A stretch of 64,000 nucleotides of DNA from an uncultured Clostridia bacterium (GTDB lineage Bacteria > Bacillota > Clostridia > Oscillospirales > Acutalibacteraceae). A program made the translations under genes and the position numbers. The notes below the pieces were generated by a model. That model saw only the letters and a program-made list of their open reading frames with translations, had not been told where the DNA came from and did no database searches. Below, piece by piece: positions 9,712-19,670 of this stretch; within the stretch, counting starts at the first letter, position 1; each line of letters starts with the position of its first letter. Location: contig CALWVF010000032.1 of NCBI GenBank assembly GCA_944384925.1, positions 1 to 64,000 on the forward strand, read 5' to 3'.

Positions 9712-11145
9712 TTGGAAAATAAAAAATTAGTAGAAGCGATTACATCTATGGAAGTGGACTTTGCTAAGTGGTATACAGATATAGTTAAAAAGGCAGGGCT
9801 AATGGATTATTCCGGAGTAAGAGGATGCATGGTTATTGAACCATATGGTTTTGCAATTTGGGAAAATATACAATCTATTTTAGATGAAAAGTTTAAAAAA
9901 TTAGGCCATGAAAATGTATCTATGCCAATGTTTATACCTGAAAGTTTACTTCAAAAAGAGAAAGATCATGTTGAAGGTTTTGCACCTGAAGTAGCTTGGG
10001 TTACTCATGGAGGCAATGAGAAATTGCAAGAAAGGTTATGTGTTAGACCAACTTCAGAAACCTTATTTTGTGATTATTATTCTAGGGTAGTACATTCATG
10101 GCGAGATTTACCTAAATTATATAATCAATGGTGTTCAGTTGTTAGGTGGGAAAAAACAACAAGGCCGTTTTTGCGTTCAGTTGAATTTCATTGGCAAGAG
10201 GGTCATACTGTTCATGAAACAGCTGAGGAGGCAAAAGAAGAAACTCAACGTATGATAAATCTATATGCAGATTTTTGTGAAAATGAGTTGGCTATTCCTG
10301 TGATTAAAGGTAAAAAAACAGATAAAGAAAAATTTGCAGGGGCACTTGAAACTTATACTATAGAAGCATTAATGCATGATGGTAAGGCACTTCAATCAGG
10401 GACAAGCCATTATTTTGGTGATGGATTTGCTAAAGCATATGATATAACATTTCAAGATAGAGATAATAAAATTAGATATCCACATCAAACATCTTGGGGG
10501 CTTTCGACACGAATTATTGGTGGAATAATTATGAGTCATGGAGATAATAGCGGTTTAGTGTTGCCTCCTGCAATTGCCCCGATTCAGGTTATAATTATTC
10601 CTATAGCTATGCATAAACAAGGAGTTTTAGATAAAGCAAAAGAATTAAAAAATAGACTTGAAAATATTTGTAGAGTGAAGATAGATGAAACAGATCAGAC
10701 TCCTGGATGGAAATTTTCTCAGTATGAAATGAAAGGTGTTCCATTAAGATTAGAAATAGGCCCGAAGGACATTGAAAAACAACAATGTGTAATTGTAAGG
10801 CGAGATAATAGGGAAAAAACTTTTGTTAATCTTTGTGATTTAGAAGAAAAAATACCAATTCTTTTAGACTCTGTGAGAGAAGGAATGTATAATAAAGCAC
10901 TAGATAGAAGGGAGTCAATGACATATAGCGCACAAAATATGGAAGAATTAAAAAGCATAGCGAATTCCAAAGAGGGATTTATAAAGGCTATGTGGTGTGG
11001 AGATAAGAAATGTGAGGAATTAATAAAAGAAGAAGTGGGACTGTCATCTCGTTGTATACCGTTTAAACAAGAACAAATATCTAAAGCATGTGTGTGTTGC
11101 GGAAAAGAAAGTGGTAAAATGGTATATTGGGGTAAAGCTTATTAG
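9712..11145 (+). CDS. proS: prolyl-tRNA synthetase, archaeal/eukaryotic type
   Basis: A 477-aa class II synthetase charging tRNA-Pro. It has the compact architecture without the bacterial editing insertion. It ends in the extra C-terminal zinc-binding domain (CGDKKC, then CVCCGKESG, finishing KMVYWGKAY), which identifies the ProS type 3 group. Motif 2 is around [22 protein letters not shown]. The start is TTG with GGAAGGTG upstream. No T-box leader is present in the 90-base gap before it, so regulation by uncharged tRNA is not evident. It is followed by its own terminator. Confidence 0.95.
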   Translation: MENKKLVEAITSMEVDFAKWYTDIVKKAGLMDYSGVRGCMVIEPYGFAIWENIQSILDEKFKKLGHENVSMPMFIPESLLQKEKDHVEGFAPEVAWVTHGGNEKLQERLCVRPTSETLFCDYYSRVVHSWRDLPKLYNQWCSVVRWEKTTRPFLRSVEFHWQEGHTVHETAEEAKEETQRMINLYADFCENELAIPVIKGKKTDKEKFAGALETYTIEALMHDGKALQSGTSHYFGDGFAKAYDITFQDRDNKIRYPHQTSWGLSTRIIGGIIMSHGDNSGLVLPPAIAPIQVIIIPIAMHKQGVLDKAKELKNRLENICRVKIDETDQTPGWKFSQYEMKGVPLRLEIGPKDIEKQQCVIVRRDNREKTFVNLCDLEEKIPILLDSVREGMYNKALDRRESMTYSAQNMEELKSIANSKEGFIKAMWCGDKKCEELIKEEVGLSSRCIPFKQEQISKACVCCGKESGKMVYWGKAY

Positions 11146-11152
11146 GTTATAT

Positions 11153-11190
11153 GCAGAATGTATCTATATTTTAGTACATTCTGCTTTTAT
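11153..11190 (+). terminator. rho-independent terminator
   Basis: Arms GCAGAATGTA and TACATTCTGC, then a T run. It ends proS. Confidence 0.8.
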
Positions 11191-11237
11191 TTGTATATAG
11201 GATTATGTTTAAATATCTTACAAAATATATGTAATAG

Positions 11238-11266
11238 TTGACAATTTTGAGTTTTTATGTTATAGT
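11238..11266 (+). promoter_or_regulatory. sigma-A type promoter
   Basis: TTGACA and TATAGT separated by 17 bases, about 30 bases before the YccF-family gene. Confidence 0.65.
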
Positions 11267-11296
11267 AATTAAATAATATTAAAAGGAGAAATTTGT

Positions 11297-11662
11297 ATGA
11301 ATGTTGTTGGTAATGTGCTATGGTTTATATTGTGCGGACTCATTCTAGGAATATTTTGGGTTCTGGTAGGAATTTTCTGGTGTATTACTCTTGTTGGCAT
11401 ACCTATTGGAATACAGTGTTTTAAATTTTCACGTATGGCTTTTTTCCCTTTTGGAAAAGATATATTTTATAGTAATAATATGAGTTCTTTTTTATTAAAT
11501 TTTTTGTGGATAATCTTTGGGGGAATAGAATTAGCTATAGCTTCTTGTGTATTTGGGGTGTTATTATGCGTTACTATTATTGGCATCCCATTTGGAATTC
11601 AATGTTTTAAAATAGCAAAGCTATCATTAATGCCGTTTGGTGCTGAAATAATTAATTTATAG
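11297..11662 (+). CDS. YccF-family membrane protein
   Basis: A 121-aa integral membrane protein built of two similar halves, each with a hydrophobic hairpin ending in a conserved block. The first is LVGIPIGIQCFKFSRMAFFPFG and the second is IIGIPFGIQCFKIAKLSLMPFG (broken here only by residue changes). This duplicated block is characteristic of the YccF/DUF307 family, whose function is unknown. It has its own promoter and an AAAAGGAG ribosome site. Confidence 0.8.
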   Translation: MNVVGNVLWFILCGLILGIFWVLVGIFWCITLVGIPIGIQCFKFSRMAFFPFGKDIFYSNNMSSFLLNFLWIIFGGIELAIASCVFGVLLCVTIIGIPFGIQCFKIAKLSLMPFGAEIINL

Positions 11663-11738
11663 TAAATTTTAGTATTTTTTATGAAATTTTATTTTTAAAA
11701 TTATTTCTTTTTATGATACAATATTTTTGTCTATTGTG

Positions 11739-11767
11739 TTGTTGAAAAATTTTTGGTATGCTATAAT
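11739..11767 (+). promoter_or_regulatory. putative promoter
   Basis: TTGTTG (11739-11744) and TATAAT (11762-11767) with 17-base spacing, upstream of the aromatic-acid-exporter-like gene. The -35 box is weak. Confidence 0.5.
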
Positions 11768-11798
11768 CCATAAAGATTACTTTATGAGGTGAGCTCGT

Positions 11799-12308
11799 AT
11801 GACTTTAAATGGGCATTATAAACTGGGATTAAGAGCAATAAAAACAGCTATAGCGGTATCATTATGCTTTGCAATATCTTTTATATTTAATCGAGATGAC
11901 GCATTGTTTTCAGGAATAGCAGCGCTGATATGTATGCAACAAACCTATGATGCTACTTTTCGCCAGGGAATGGAAAGACTTCTTGGAACAATAATAGGTG
12001 GTATAGTTGGTTATGTCGCCCTAGAAATATTAAATTTTGTACCTAGTTATAACGATGTTTTTGATATGTTTGTAGTCCCTTTTTTTATGCTAGTAGTAAT
12101 ATATATTTGTAATACAATAGATAAAAGGTCCTCTATAGTTATAGGTTGCATAGTTGTTTTAAGCCTTATTACTATACCTAATAAGGATACAGAAAGCGCG
12201 TTAGTGTATGTTGTTAATCGTGTGATAGATACAAGTATTGGAATTGTTATTGCTATGGCGGTTAACAAATATTTCTTTCCAAACAAAAAACAGGTAAAAC
12301 CGGAATAA
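11799..12308 (+). CDS. FUSC/ArAE-like membrane protein
   Basis: A 169-aa membrane protein with four to five hydrophobic spans. The segment RAIKTAIAVSLCFAI and the later FRQGMERLLGTIIGGIVGY match the N-terminal membrane domain of the aromatic acid exporter/FUSC families (PF06081-like). Only the membrane domain is present, as is common for the short Firmicutes versions. The transported substrate is unknown. The gene stands alone with a GAGGTGAG ribosome site. Confidence 0.7.
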   Translation: MTLNGHYKLGLRAIKTAIAVSLCFAISFIFNRDDALFSGIAALICMQQTYDATFRQGMERLLGTIIGGIVGYVALEILNFVPSYNDVFDMFVVPFFMLVVIYICNTIDKRSSIVIGCIVVLSLITIPNKDTESALVYVVNRVIDTSIGIVIAMAVNKYFFPNKKQVKPE

Positions 12309-12438
12309 TAAAGTGAAATTATAAGCATAAAAAATATTTATTTAAATATAAAATTTCTAAGAATAAATAAAATTGACAAAATAAAAGCTCTGTATTGCGG
12401 AAAGATATTTTTAGTATCTAAGCAAAAGGGGTGATTAT

Positions 12439-13680
12439 ATGAGAAAGTTTTTTAAGATTTTTTCTGTGTTTTGTTTTATTTGTTCTTTTTTATTGCTATC
12501 ATGCATTCAAATTATTTCTTGTAAAATTCCAACTGATTATATAATGACTGAAAATACAGGAACAAATATAGAAAGTTATGTTCCGCTTAAAGTAAAGATA
12601 ACATCAGAAAGTGACTGCATGAATTTATTATATAAAGATAATGCAAACAATAATTATAGTGCTATAGCAATGTTTGCAAATATTATTCCGATAAAAGATA
12701 TTAATATACATTTTTCCAATGATATACATGTAATACCTTGTGGTAATCCATTTGGAATAAAACTTTTTACGCAAGGAGTAATGATTGTCGCAATATCTGA
12801 TGTACAAACTGAAGATAAACTTGTTAGTCCAGCAAGGGTTTCGGGATTAAGAAAAGGTGATGTTATAATTAGCATGAATGGTATCGAGGTAAATAGCAAT
12901 GAAGATATAGCAAAGGTAATTGAGGATTGTAAAGGAGATAAAATAAAAGTAGTTGCGAAAAGGAATAACATGAAATTCGAAACTAATTTAATTCCAGAAA
13001 AATCATTTGCGGATAATTTATATAAGGTTGGATTATGGGTAAGAGATAGTTCGGCGGGAATTGGTACATTAACATTTTATGATCAAAATAATCATATCTT
13101 TGCAGGGCTTGGTCATGGAGTGTGTGATGTAGATACATTAGAATTATTGCCTTTAATGCATGGAGATATAGTGGGTGCTAATATAAATGATATTTCAAAA
13201 GCAACAAAAGGTAGCCCCGGAGAATTGAAGGGATATTTTAAAAATAACGAAAGTATAGGAAATATAATTGCAAATACAAATACAGGAGTATATGGAAAAA
13301 TGGAAAATAAACCCTCTAATAATGAAGAGGTGGTGGTTGCAATGAAGCAGCAAGTTAAACCAGGGCCTGCAAAGGTTTTAACAACATTGCACGGAGATCT
13401 CCCTAAATATTATGATATAGAAATTATAAATGTTAATTATAACGAATATTCACCTACTAAAAACATGGTTGTGATGATAAAAGACAAGACCCTCCTTGAA
13501 TGTGCTGGGGGAATTGTTCAGGGCATGAGTGGAAGTCCAATAATACAAAATGGTATGTTAGTGGGAGCAGTTACACATGTGTTTGTAAATGATCCAGTAA
13601 GAGGATATGGTATTTTTGCAGAAAATATGATCAGTGAAATACAGAAACTGTGTATTTCTAAGTATAATTTAGTTTCGTAA
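12439..13680 (+). CDS. spoIVB: SpoIVB serine peptidase
   Basis: A 413-aa S55-family protease with an N-terminal membrane/signal segment (residues ~8-30) and a PDZ domain at about 95-190 (VSGLRKGDVIISMNGIEV). The peptidase domain has its catalytic His near residue 226 in GLGHGVCD and its Ser near 366 in QGMSGSPI. In spore formers SpoIVB is secreted from the forespore into the intermembrane space. There it cleaves SpoIVFA, releasing the SpoIVFB protease and so activating sigma-K. The spoIVB-spo0A order seen here is conserved across endospore formers. It has a GGGGTGAT ribosome site. Confidence 0.95.
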   Translation: MRKFFKIFSVFCFICSFLLLSCIQIISCKIPTDYIMTENTGTNIESYVPLKVKITSESDCMNLLYKDNANNNYSAIAMFANIIPIKDINIHFSNDIHVIPCGNPFGIKLFTQGVMIVAISDVQTEDKLVSPARVSGLRKGDVIISMNGIEVNSNEDIAKVIEDCKGDKIKVVAKRNNMKFETNLIPEKSFADNLYKVGLWVRDSSAGIGTLTFYDQNNHIFAGLGHGVCDVDTLELLPLMHGDIVGANINDISKATKGSPGELKGYFKNNESIGNIIANTNTGVYGKMENKPSNNEEVVVAMKQQVKPGPAKVLTTLHGDLPKYYDIEIINVNYNEYSPTKNMVVMIKDKTLLECAGGIVQGMSGSPIIQNGMLVGAVTHVFVNDPVRGYGIFAENMISEIQKLCISKYNLVS

Positions 13681-13796
13681 ATATTAAAAATTACCAATGA
13701 TTTTGGAAATTAAAAATTTTTGTTCATAAACTATTGCCAAATTTTCCAATATATGGTAATATTGTATTGTCAAAAATATGAACTGGGGGATAAATT

Positions 13797-14585
13797 ATGG
13801 GAAATCGTTTAAAATTACTAATCGCAGAAGATTGTGCAGAATTTGATCGAGAAAGTTGTGAGATATTTGAAAATTTAGGCTTTGAACCATTTTTTGCGCC
13901 AAAAGATGGATTTAGAGTTATGGAGTTAATAGAAGAAAAAACTCCAGATGTTGTAATTATGGATTTGTTTATGCCTAGAGTAGATGCAATAGGAGTGATA
14001 AAATCTATCACAAAAGATAATAAAGTTAAAACTCCTGCATTTATTATATTATCCAATTTTGACAGCCCTGTATTAGAGAAAGAAGTGATGAGTGCTGGAG
14101 CATCTTATTTTATTTTAAAACCATTTAATATAAAAGATTTAGCAGAAAGAGTGCTACAATTTTCTGCAAAGGGAAATAATATGCAAATTAGTAAAGTACA
14201 ATTTAATAATTCTCAGTCGTTAGCACGTGATGATATTGAGATAAAGATAACAGAAATACTACACCAAATAGGAGTGCCTGCACATATAAAAGGATATCAT
14301 TACTTAAGAGAATCTATAATGATGTCTGTTGAACATCCAGAAATAATAAATGCAATTACAAAGCAGCTTTATCCATCTGTAGCTAAAAGATTTTCAACAA
14401 CTTCTTCAAGGGTAGAACGAGCAATAAGACATGCTATTGAGGTAGCTTGGGATAGAGGAGATGTTGATATACTGAATTCTTATTTTGGCTATACAATTCA
14501 TAATGGTAGAGGAAAGCCGACTAATTCAGAATTTGTTGCTATGATAAGTGATAAACTTAGATTACAAATGAAGACAGCAAGTTAA
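13797..14585 (+). CDS. spo0A: Spo0A sporulation master regulator
   Basis: A 262-aa response regulator. The receiver domain has the acidic pocket (LIAEDC), the phospho-acceptor Asp56 in IMDLFMP, and the conserved Lys in ILKPF. The C-terminal Spo0A-specific DNA-binding domain is intact, including KGYHYLRESI, LYPSVAKRF, TSSRVERAIRHAIEVAW and the C-terminal SEFVAMISDKLRL. Phosphorylated Spo0A binds 0A boxes to start sporulation. A GGGGG site precedes the ATG. A TTGTCAAAAA sequence about 25 bases upstream only loosely resembles a 0A box, so autoregulation is not claimed. Confidence 0.97.
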   Translation: MGNRLKLLIAEDCAEFDRESCEIFENLGFEPFFAPKDGFRVMELIEEKTPDVVIMDLFMPRVDAIGVIKSITKDNKVKTPAFIILSNFDSPVLEKEVMSAGASYFILKPFNIKDLAERVLQFSAKGNNMQISKVQFNNSQSLARDDIEIKITEILHQIGVPAHIKGYHYLRESIMMSVEHPEIINAITKQLYPSVAKRFSTTSSRVERAIRHAIEVAWDRGDVDILNSYFGYTIHNGRGKPTNSEFVAMISDKLRLQMKTAS

Positions 14586-14720
14586 AATAATAGTTACCCC
14601 CGTTAAAGACACTTGTTTTTAATGAGGGTTTAATTATTTTAAGTTTGTAATGTAATAAAATGTTAATAAATTATTAAACTACGAAAATATACTTGATTTT
14701 TCCAAATTAAATGTTTAAAA

Positions 14721-14752
14721 TATAATTAGCACTCAAAGTTAGTGAGTGCTAA
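14721..14752 (+). promoter_or_regulatory. groESL promoter -10 and CIRCE operator
   Basis: A perfect CIRCE element, TTAGCACTC, 9 bases, GAGTGCTAA (14726-14752), overlaps a TATAAT -10 box (14721-14726). CIRCE is bound by the HrcA repressor, so groESL should be induced by heat shock. hrcA is not in this window. Confidence 0.95.
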
Positions 14753-14782
14753 AAATTAATTATATTCTTTAGGAGGCAATAA

Positions 14783-15070
<288 letters not shown>

Positions 15071-15074
15071 TTAA

Positions 15075-16739
<1,665 letters not shown>

Positions 16740-16768
16740 TCTTCATAATAGTTATTATATATTTAAGG

Positions 16769-16801
16769 AACCAACATCAAAAATGTGATGTTGGTTTTTT
16801 T
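16769..16801 (+). terminator. groESL terminator (inside repeat)
   Basis: Arms AACCAACATC and GATGTTGGTT followed by eight T. It is identical in the second leader copy at 17636-17668. Confidence 0.9.
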
Positions 16802-16953
16802 ATATGTTTGTACCAAAAATATGTTTAAATAAGAACTATGAAAAATCTTTGGCTAAGAAGGAAGGCAGAATAAATTAAAAATAATTAATATAAAGTAGTG
16901 AAAATGACGAAAACGACTTTAAAAATATAATTAATATTTATAACAAAATACTA

Positions 16954-16982
16954 TTGAAAATATTATTAAAAAATGATATAAT
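16954..16982 (+). promoter_or_regulatory. promoter of peptide cassette 1
   Basis: TTGAAA and TATAAT separated by 17 bases, 33 bases before the start codon. It is conserved in cassette 2. Confidence 0.8.
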
Positions 16983-17015
16983 AAATACATCGATAAAAGA
17001 AGAGGAGAGATAACA

Positions 17016-17195
17016 ATGATGTTGTCAATGGTAAATAAAATTTGGTGTGGAGTAAAAACATTAGTGTATACATGTTATGTAGGAGCAGGAATAGCAGCAG
17101 GATATTGTTTTGTGAAGGCCTTACCACAGTTGATTGATATGGGTGGAAAATTATTAACAGCGTTCGAAAAATTGGTAGATAGTTGTACAATATAA
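17016..17195 (+). CDS. small hydrophobic peptide A1
   Basis: A 59-residue peptide starting MMLSMVNKIWCGVKTLVY, with one hydrophobic segment (~residues 15-35) and an amphipathic tail (ALPQLIDMGGKLL). GAGGAGAG lies at ideal spacing and a promoter is just upstream, so it is expressed in all likelihood. It is related to peptide A2 at 17882, sharing MLS near the start, KxxWxGV, a VKxLPxLI motif and similar length, at roughly 40% identity. No signal-peptidase site, Cys pattern or double-Gly leader is evident. Candidates are a leaderless bacteriocin, a type I toxin-like membrane peptide, or a small membrane regulator; none is proven. Confidence 0.75.
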   Translation: MMLSMVNKIWCGVKTLVYTCYVGAGIAAGYCFVKALPQLIDMGGKLLTAFEKLVDSCTI

Positions 17196-17280
17196 TTAGT
17201 CAGAATATAATGTTTGGTATAATGTTGAGGATTAATAAGAAAATATAGTTATATAAAAATAGAATTGTGGGGTTGAGATT

Positions 17281-17535
17281 ATGATGTTATCAGTGATAAA
17301 AAATATGTTGAAATTTGTAGGAAAGACTGTGGTATATACATATGCAACAATTGGAATAATAGTCACAGCAGTGATAGGAGCTGGAGTTTTAATGAAATCA
17401 AACGAATTAAATTCTGGTGTAGATTGTGTATGTGATGTAACTGGAAAAGTGTCAAGTGTTGCGCAAAGCGTAATACCAGTCGTAAAAGATGGAATACCAG
17501 CCATACAAGATTTAATAACAAGCATAATGAAATAA
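17281..17535 (+). CDS. small hydrophobic peptide B1
   Basis: An 84-residue peptide starting MMLSVIKNMLKFVGKTVVYTY, with a Gly/Ala/Val-rich membrane segment (residues ~20-38) and a polar C-terminal half (SVIPVVKDGIPAIQDL). Its N-terminus closely resembles B2 at 18126 (FVGxTxVYTY shared) and more distantly A1 and A2. It lies 85 bases after A1 and is followed by a terminator, so A1-B1 is probably one transcript. The ribosome site is GGGGTTGAG. Function unknown. Confidence 0.75.
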   Translation: MMLSVIKNMLKFVGKTVVYTYATIGIIVTAVIGAGVLMKSNELNSGVDCVCDVTGKVSSVAQSVIPVVKDGIPAIQDLITSIMK

Positions 17536-17540
17536 TTTAT

Positions 17541-17577
17541 AAAGCGTAACAATATTTTTAAGTGTTGCGCTTTTTTT
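17541..17577 (+). terminator. terminator of peptide cassette 1
   Basis: Arms AAGCGTAACA and TGTTGCGCTT (one wobble) followed by seven T. A related hairpin ends cassette 2. Confidence 0.85.
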
Positions 17578-17611
17578 AATTATTAGTATGTATTATTATT
17601 TCTTTAATTTT

Positions 17612-17881
17612 ATAATAGTTATTATATATTTAAGGAACCAACATCAAAAATGTGATGTTGGTTTTTTTATATGTTTGTACCAAAAATATGTTTAAATAAG
17701 AACTATGAAAAACCTTTGGCTAAGAAGGAAGGCAGAATAAATTAGAAATAATTAATATAAAGTAGTGAAAATGACGAAAATAACCTTAAAATATAATTAA
17801 TATTTATAATAAAATACTATTGAAAATATTATTAAAGAATAATATAATAAACACATCAATAAAAGTAAAGGAGAGATAATA
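17612..17881 (+). repeat. peptide-cassette leader, copy 2
   Basis: Second copy of the leader at 16745-17015, with only scattered base changes and one single-base gap. It contains the same terminator (17636-17668) and a promoter, TTGAAA (17820-17825) and TATAAT (17843-17848) with 17-base spacing. Confidence 0.9.
17820..17848 (+). promoter_or_regulatory. promoter of peptide cassette 2
   Basis: TTGAAA and TATAAT with 17-base spacing, conserved from cassette 1. It drives the A2-B2 pair. Confidence 0.8.
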
Positions 17882-18055
17882 ATGTTATTATCAATAGCAA
17901 AAAAATTTTGGCATGGAGTACATGCATTCTATGTAACATTAGGAGTAGCAACAACATGCTTATTGGTAAAGAGTTTACCTAAATTAATTGAGATTGGTAA
18001 ACCTTTGTACGAAGCTTTAAAAAGTTATATCGGCATGTTATTAAGTAATGCGTAA
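17882..18055 (+). CDS. small hydrophobic peptide A2
   Basis: A 57-residue peptide starting MLLSIAKKFWHGVHAFYV, a diverged copy of A1. Both have a short basic N-terminus, one hydrophobic segment and a VKSLPKLIEIG motif matching VKALPQLIDMG of A1. It has an AAGGAGAG ribosome site. Its coding sequence has drifted far more than the leader in front of it, which is nearly unchanged. Confidence 0.75.
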   Translation: MLLSIAKKFWHGVHAFYVTLGVATTCLLVKSLPKLIEIGKPLYEALKSYIGMLLSNA

Positions 18056-18125
18056 TGCTTAATTAATGTTGCTAATTAATAAAAAATTACATTTATATTA
18101 AAAATAAAATTATGGAGTGAAAATT

Positions 18126-18344
18126 ATGATATTATCAGTAGTGAAAAGTGTGTTCAAATTTGTAGGAAATACTATCGTGTATACATATACAGCTATAGGA
18201 ATGGCAATTACAGCAGCAGTAGCAGCATCAGCAATAATTGCACCAGACAAATTGAAGGCTGTTGTAATTTGTATAACTGGTCTAATAAGGATGGACAATT
18301 TAGCAAATCAAGTAAGTAATTTCTTTGGAAATATTTTTGGTTAA
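18126..18344 (+). CDS. small hydrophobic peptide B2
   Basis: A 72-residue peptide starting MILSVVKSVFKFVGNTIVYTY, with an Ala-rich membrane segment (AITAAVAASAII) and a short polar tail. The first ~30 residues match B1 strongly and the tail does not. The ATG at 18126 follows TGGAGTG at good spacing; an in-frame GTG at 18117 is part of that site. It is the last gene of cassette 2, with a ~215-base gap before the terminator in which I see nothing. Confidence 0.75.
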   Translation: MILSVVKSVFKFVGNTIVYTYTAIGMAITAAVAASAIIAPDKLKAVVICITGLIRMDNLANQVSNFFGNIFG

Positions 18345-18559
18345 TTATTCTTTTTACTATTTCTTGTTGTTTTGATGATTTGATATATGTATATTATGCT
18401 TATATATAAGCTAATGTTATTATTGTTAATAATATCGATTCTATGACTTCAGATAATAATATGTAATGTTTCAAATTTTAAGCAATTTTACTTAGAAAAG
18501 CAAATAGACTTGTTAAAAATTCTTAGTTTAATGAAAGTTATACTTTTCCTATAATTTAG

Positions 18560-18594
18560 AGAGCGCAACATTATTTTTTAATGTTGCGCTTTTA
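18560..18594 (+). terminator. terminator of peptide cassette 2
   Basis: Arms AGCGCAACAT and ATGTTGCGCT followed by T, closely similar to the terminator of cassette 1. It may also serve the convergent glycosylase gene. Confidence 0.8.
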
Positions 18595-18601
18595 CCTAGT
18601 A

Positions 18602-19174
18602 TTAATATGTATGATCACACAATTCTTTAATTTTGTCTCTTAATTTAATAAAATCTTCAAAAGCTCCTGGTTTTTGAGCTGGATTTCTCAGCAGCGCTGC
18701 GGGGTGAAGTGTAGCCATTAACAATACACCGTTTTTGTCAAAAAATATACCATGCTCTTTAGTAATTTTAAAATCAGCTTTAATTATTTGCATGGCAGCT
18801 ATTCTCCCTAAACACACAATAATTTTTGGTTTCATTAGTTTCACTTGATTTCTTAACCAATCCATGCAAGCCTGTTGTTCTTCTTGAAGAGGATCACGAT
18901 TTTTGGGTGGTCTACACTTTACAATATTTGCTATATAAATATTTTTTTCTCTGCTTAAATCTACAGCGGAAAGCATTTTATCAAGTAACTTACCAGCCCT
19001 GCCAACAAAGGGCTCACCTTGTAAATCCTCATTTTCACCAGGACCCTCACCGATAAATAACACTTCAGAATTTGGATTTCCAACACCAAATACAACGTTA
19101 TGTCTAGTTTCACATAACTGGCATTTTTTGCATTTTATGCAGTTTTCTTTTAAGTTTTCCCATGAATCATACAT
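18602..19174 (-). CDS. family 4 uracil-DNA glycosylase
   Basis: A 190-aa iron-sulfur uracil-DNA glycosylase that removes uracil from DNA. Motif A reads GEGPGENEDLQGEPFVGRAG and motif B is HPAALLRNP. The Cys residues expected to hold the 4Fe-4S cluster are present: CKKC near the N-terminus, VKCRPP, and ACMDW. The length is typical of the short family 4 enzymes found in thermophiles and clostridia. It has an AAGGAG ribosome site and lies convergent to the peptide cassettes. Confidence 0.92.
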   Translation of the reverse strand: MYDSWENLKENCIKCKKCQLCETRHNVVFGVGNPNSEVLFIGEGPGENEDLQGEPFVGRAGKLLDKMLSAVDLSREKNIYIANIVKCRPPKNRDPLQEEQQACMDWLRNQVKLMKPKIIVCLGRIAAMQIIKADFKITKEHGIFFDKNGVLLMATLHPAALLRNPAQKPGAFEDFIKLRDKIKELCDHTY

Positions 19175-19265
19175 TAAATATTTTTCTCCTTTGTAAGTTT
19201 ATATTTTATTTTTTAAAATGTATAAGAGTAAAAGCATATAGGAACATTAACATTGGTGATGTTAA

Positions 19266-19670
19266 TTGAAAGTATTAAAAGATTTTTTAAAATTATTTTT
19301 ATTTGGCGGAGTATGTTATTGTGTAATTGAAGTGTTGTGGAGGGGATATACTCATTGGACAATGGCAATTACTGGTGGGATATGTTTTTCAATATTATAT
19401 AAAGTATATATTAAATTAAAATATATTTCTTTAATAGAAAAATGCATAATAGGTTCATTAATTATAACAACAGTAGAATTTATATCTGGTTGTATAATAA
19501 ATTTGTGGCTTAAAATAGGAGTATGGGATTACTCAAATATTCCAATGAACTTAATGGGTCAAATATGCTTACTATATAGCACTTTATGGGGGTTTCTATG
19601 CATACCTATATATCTTTTGGTTATTAAGATAGAAAAGTTCAAGAATAGAAAAATCAAACGCGTAGATTAA
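19266..19670 (+). CDS. CmpB-like membrane protein (putative ABC transporter type IV family)
   Basis: A 134-aa protein with four hydrophobic spans. The order GGVCYCVIEVLWRGYTHWTMAITGG, FISGCIINL, WDYSNIPMNLMGQICL and the closing WGF block (each interrupted by other residues) fits the CmpB-like family PF06541. That family is annotated as putative ABC transporter permeases without firm evidence. The start is TTG in GTTAATTG and the ribosome site is weak (GGTGATG). Its stop codon overlaps that of the convergent HAD gene by 4 bases. Confidence 0.65.
   Translation: MKVLKDFLKLFLFGGVCYCVIEVLWRGYTHWTMAITGGICFSILYKVYIKLKYISLIEKCIIGSLIITTVEFISGCIINLWLKIGVWDYSNIPMNLMGQICLLYSTLWGFLCIPIYLLVIKIEKFKNRKIKRVD

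Larger units (their letters stand above)
16745..17015 (+). repeat. peptide-cassette leader, copy 1
   Basis: A noncoding leader of 271 bases holding a terminator, a ~150-base conserved stretch, a sigma-A promoter and the ribosome site of the first small peptide gene. It recurs at 17612-17881 with about 95% identity by eye, essentially colinear. The repeat therefore includes the groEL terminator. Confidence 0.9.

Noticed and set aside
13740-13796. 0A box in front of spo0A (TTGTCAAAAA)
   Set aside because: The central G of the TGTCGAA core is replaced, so it is too weak a match to list as a regulatory site.
16966-18298. Minus-strand frames opposite the small peptide genes (16966-17190, 17232-17552, 18110-18298)
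   Set aside because: They lack ribosome sites and promoters and mirror the plus-strand genes, which have both. Treated as shadows.
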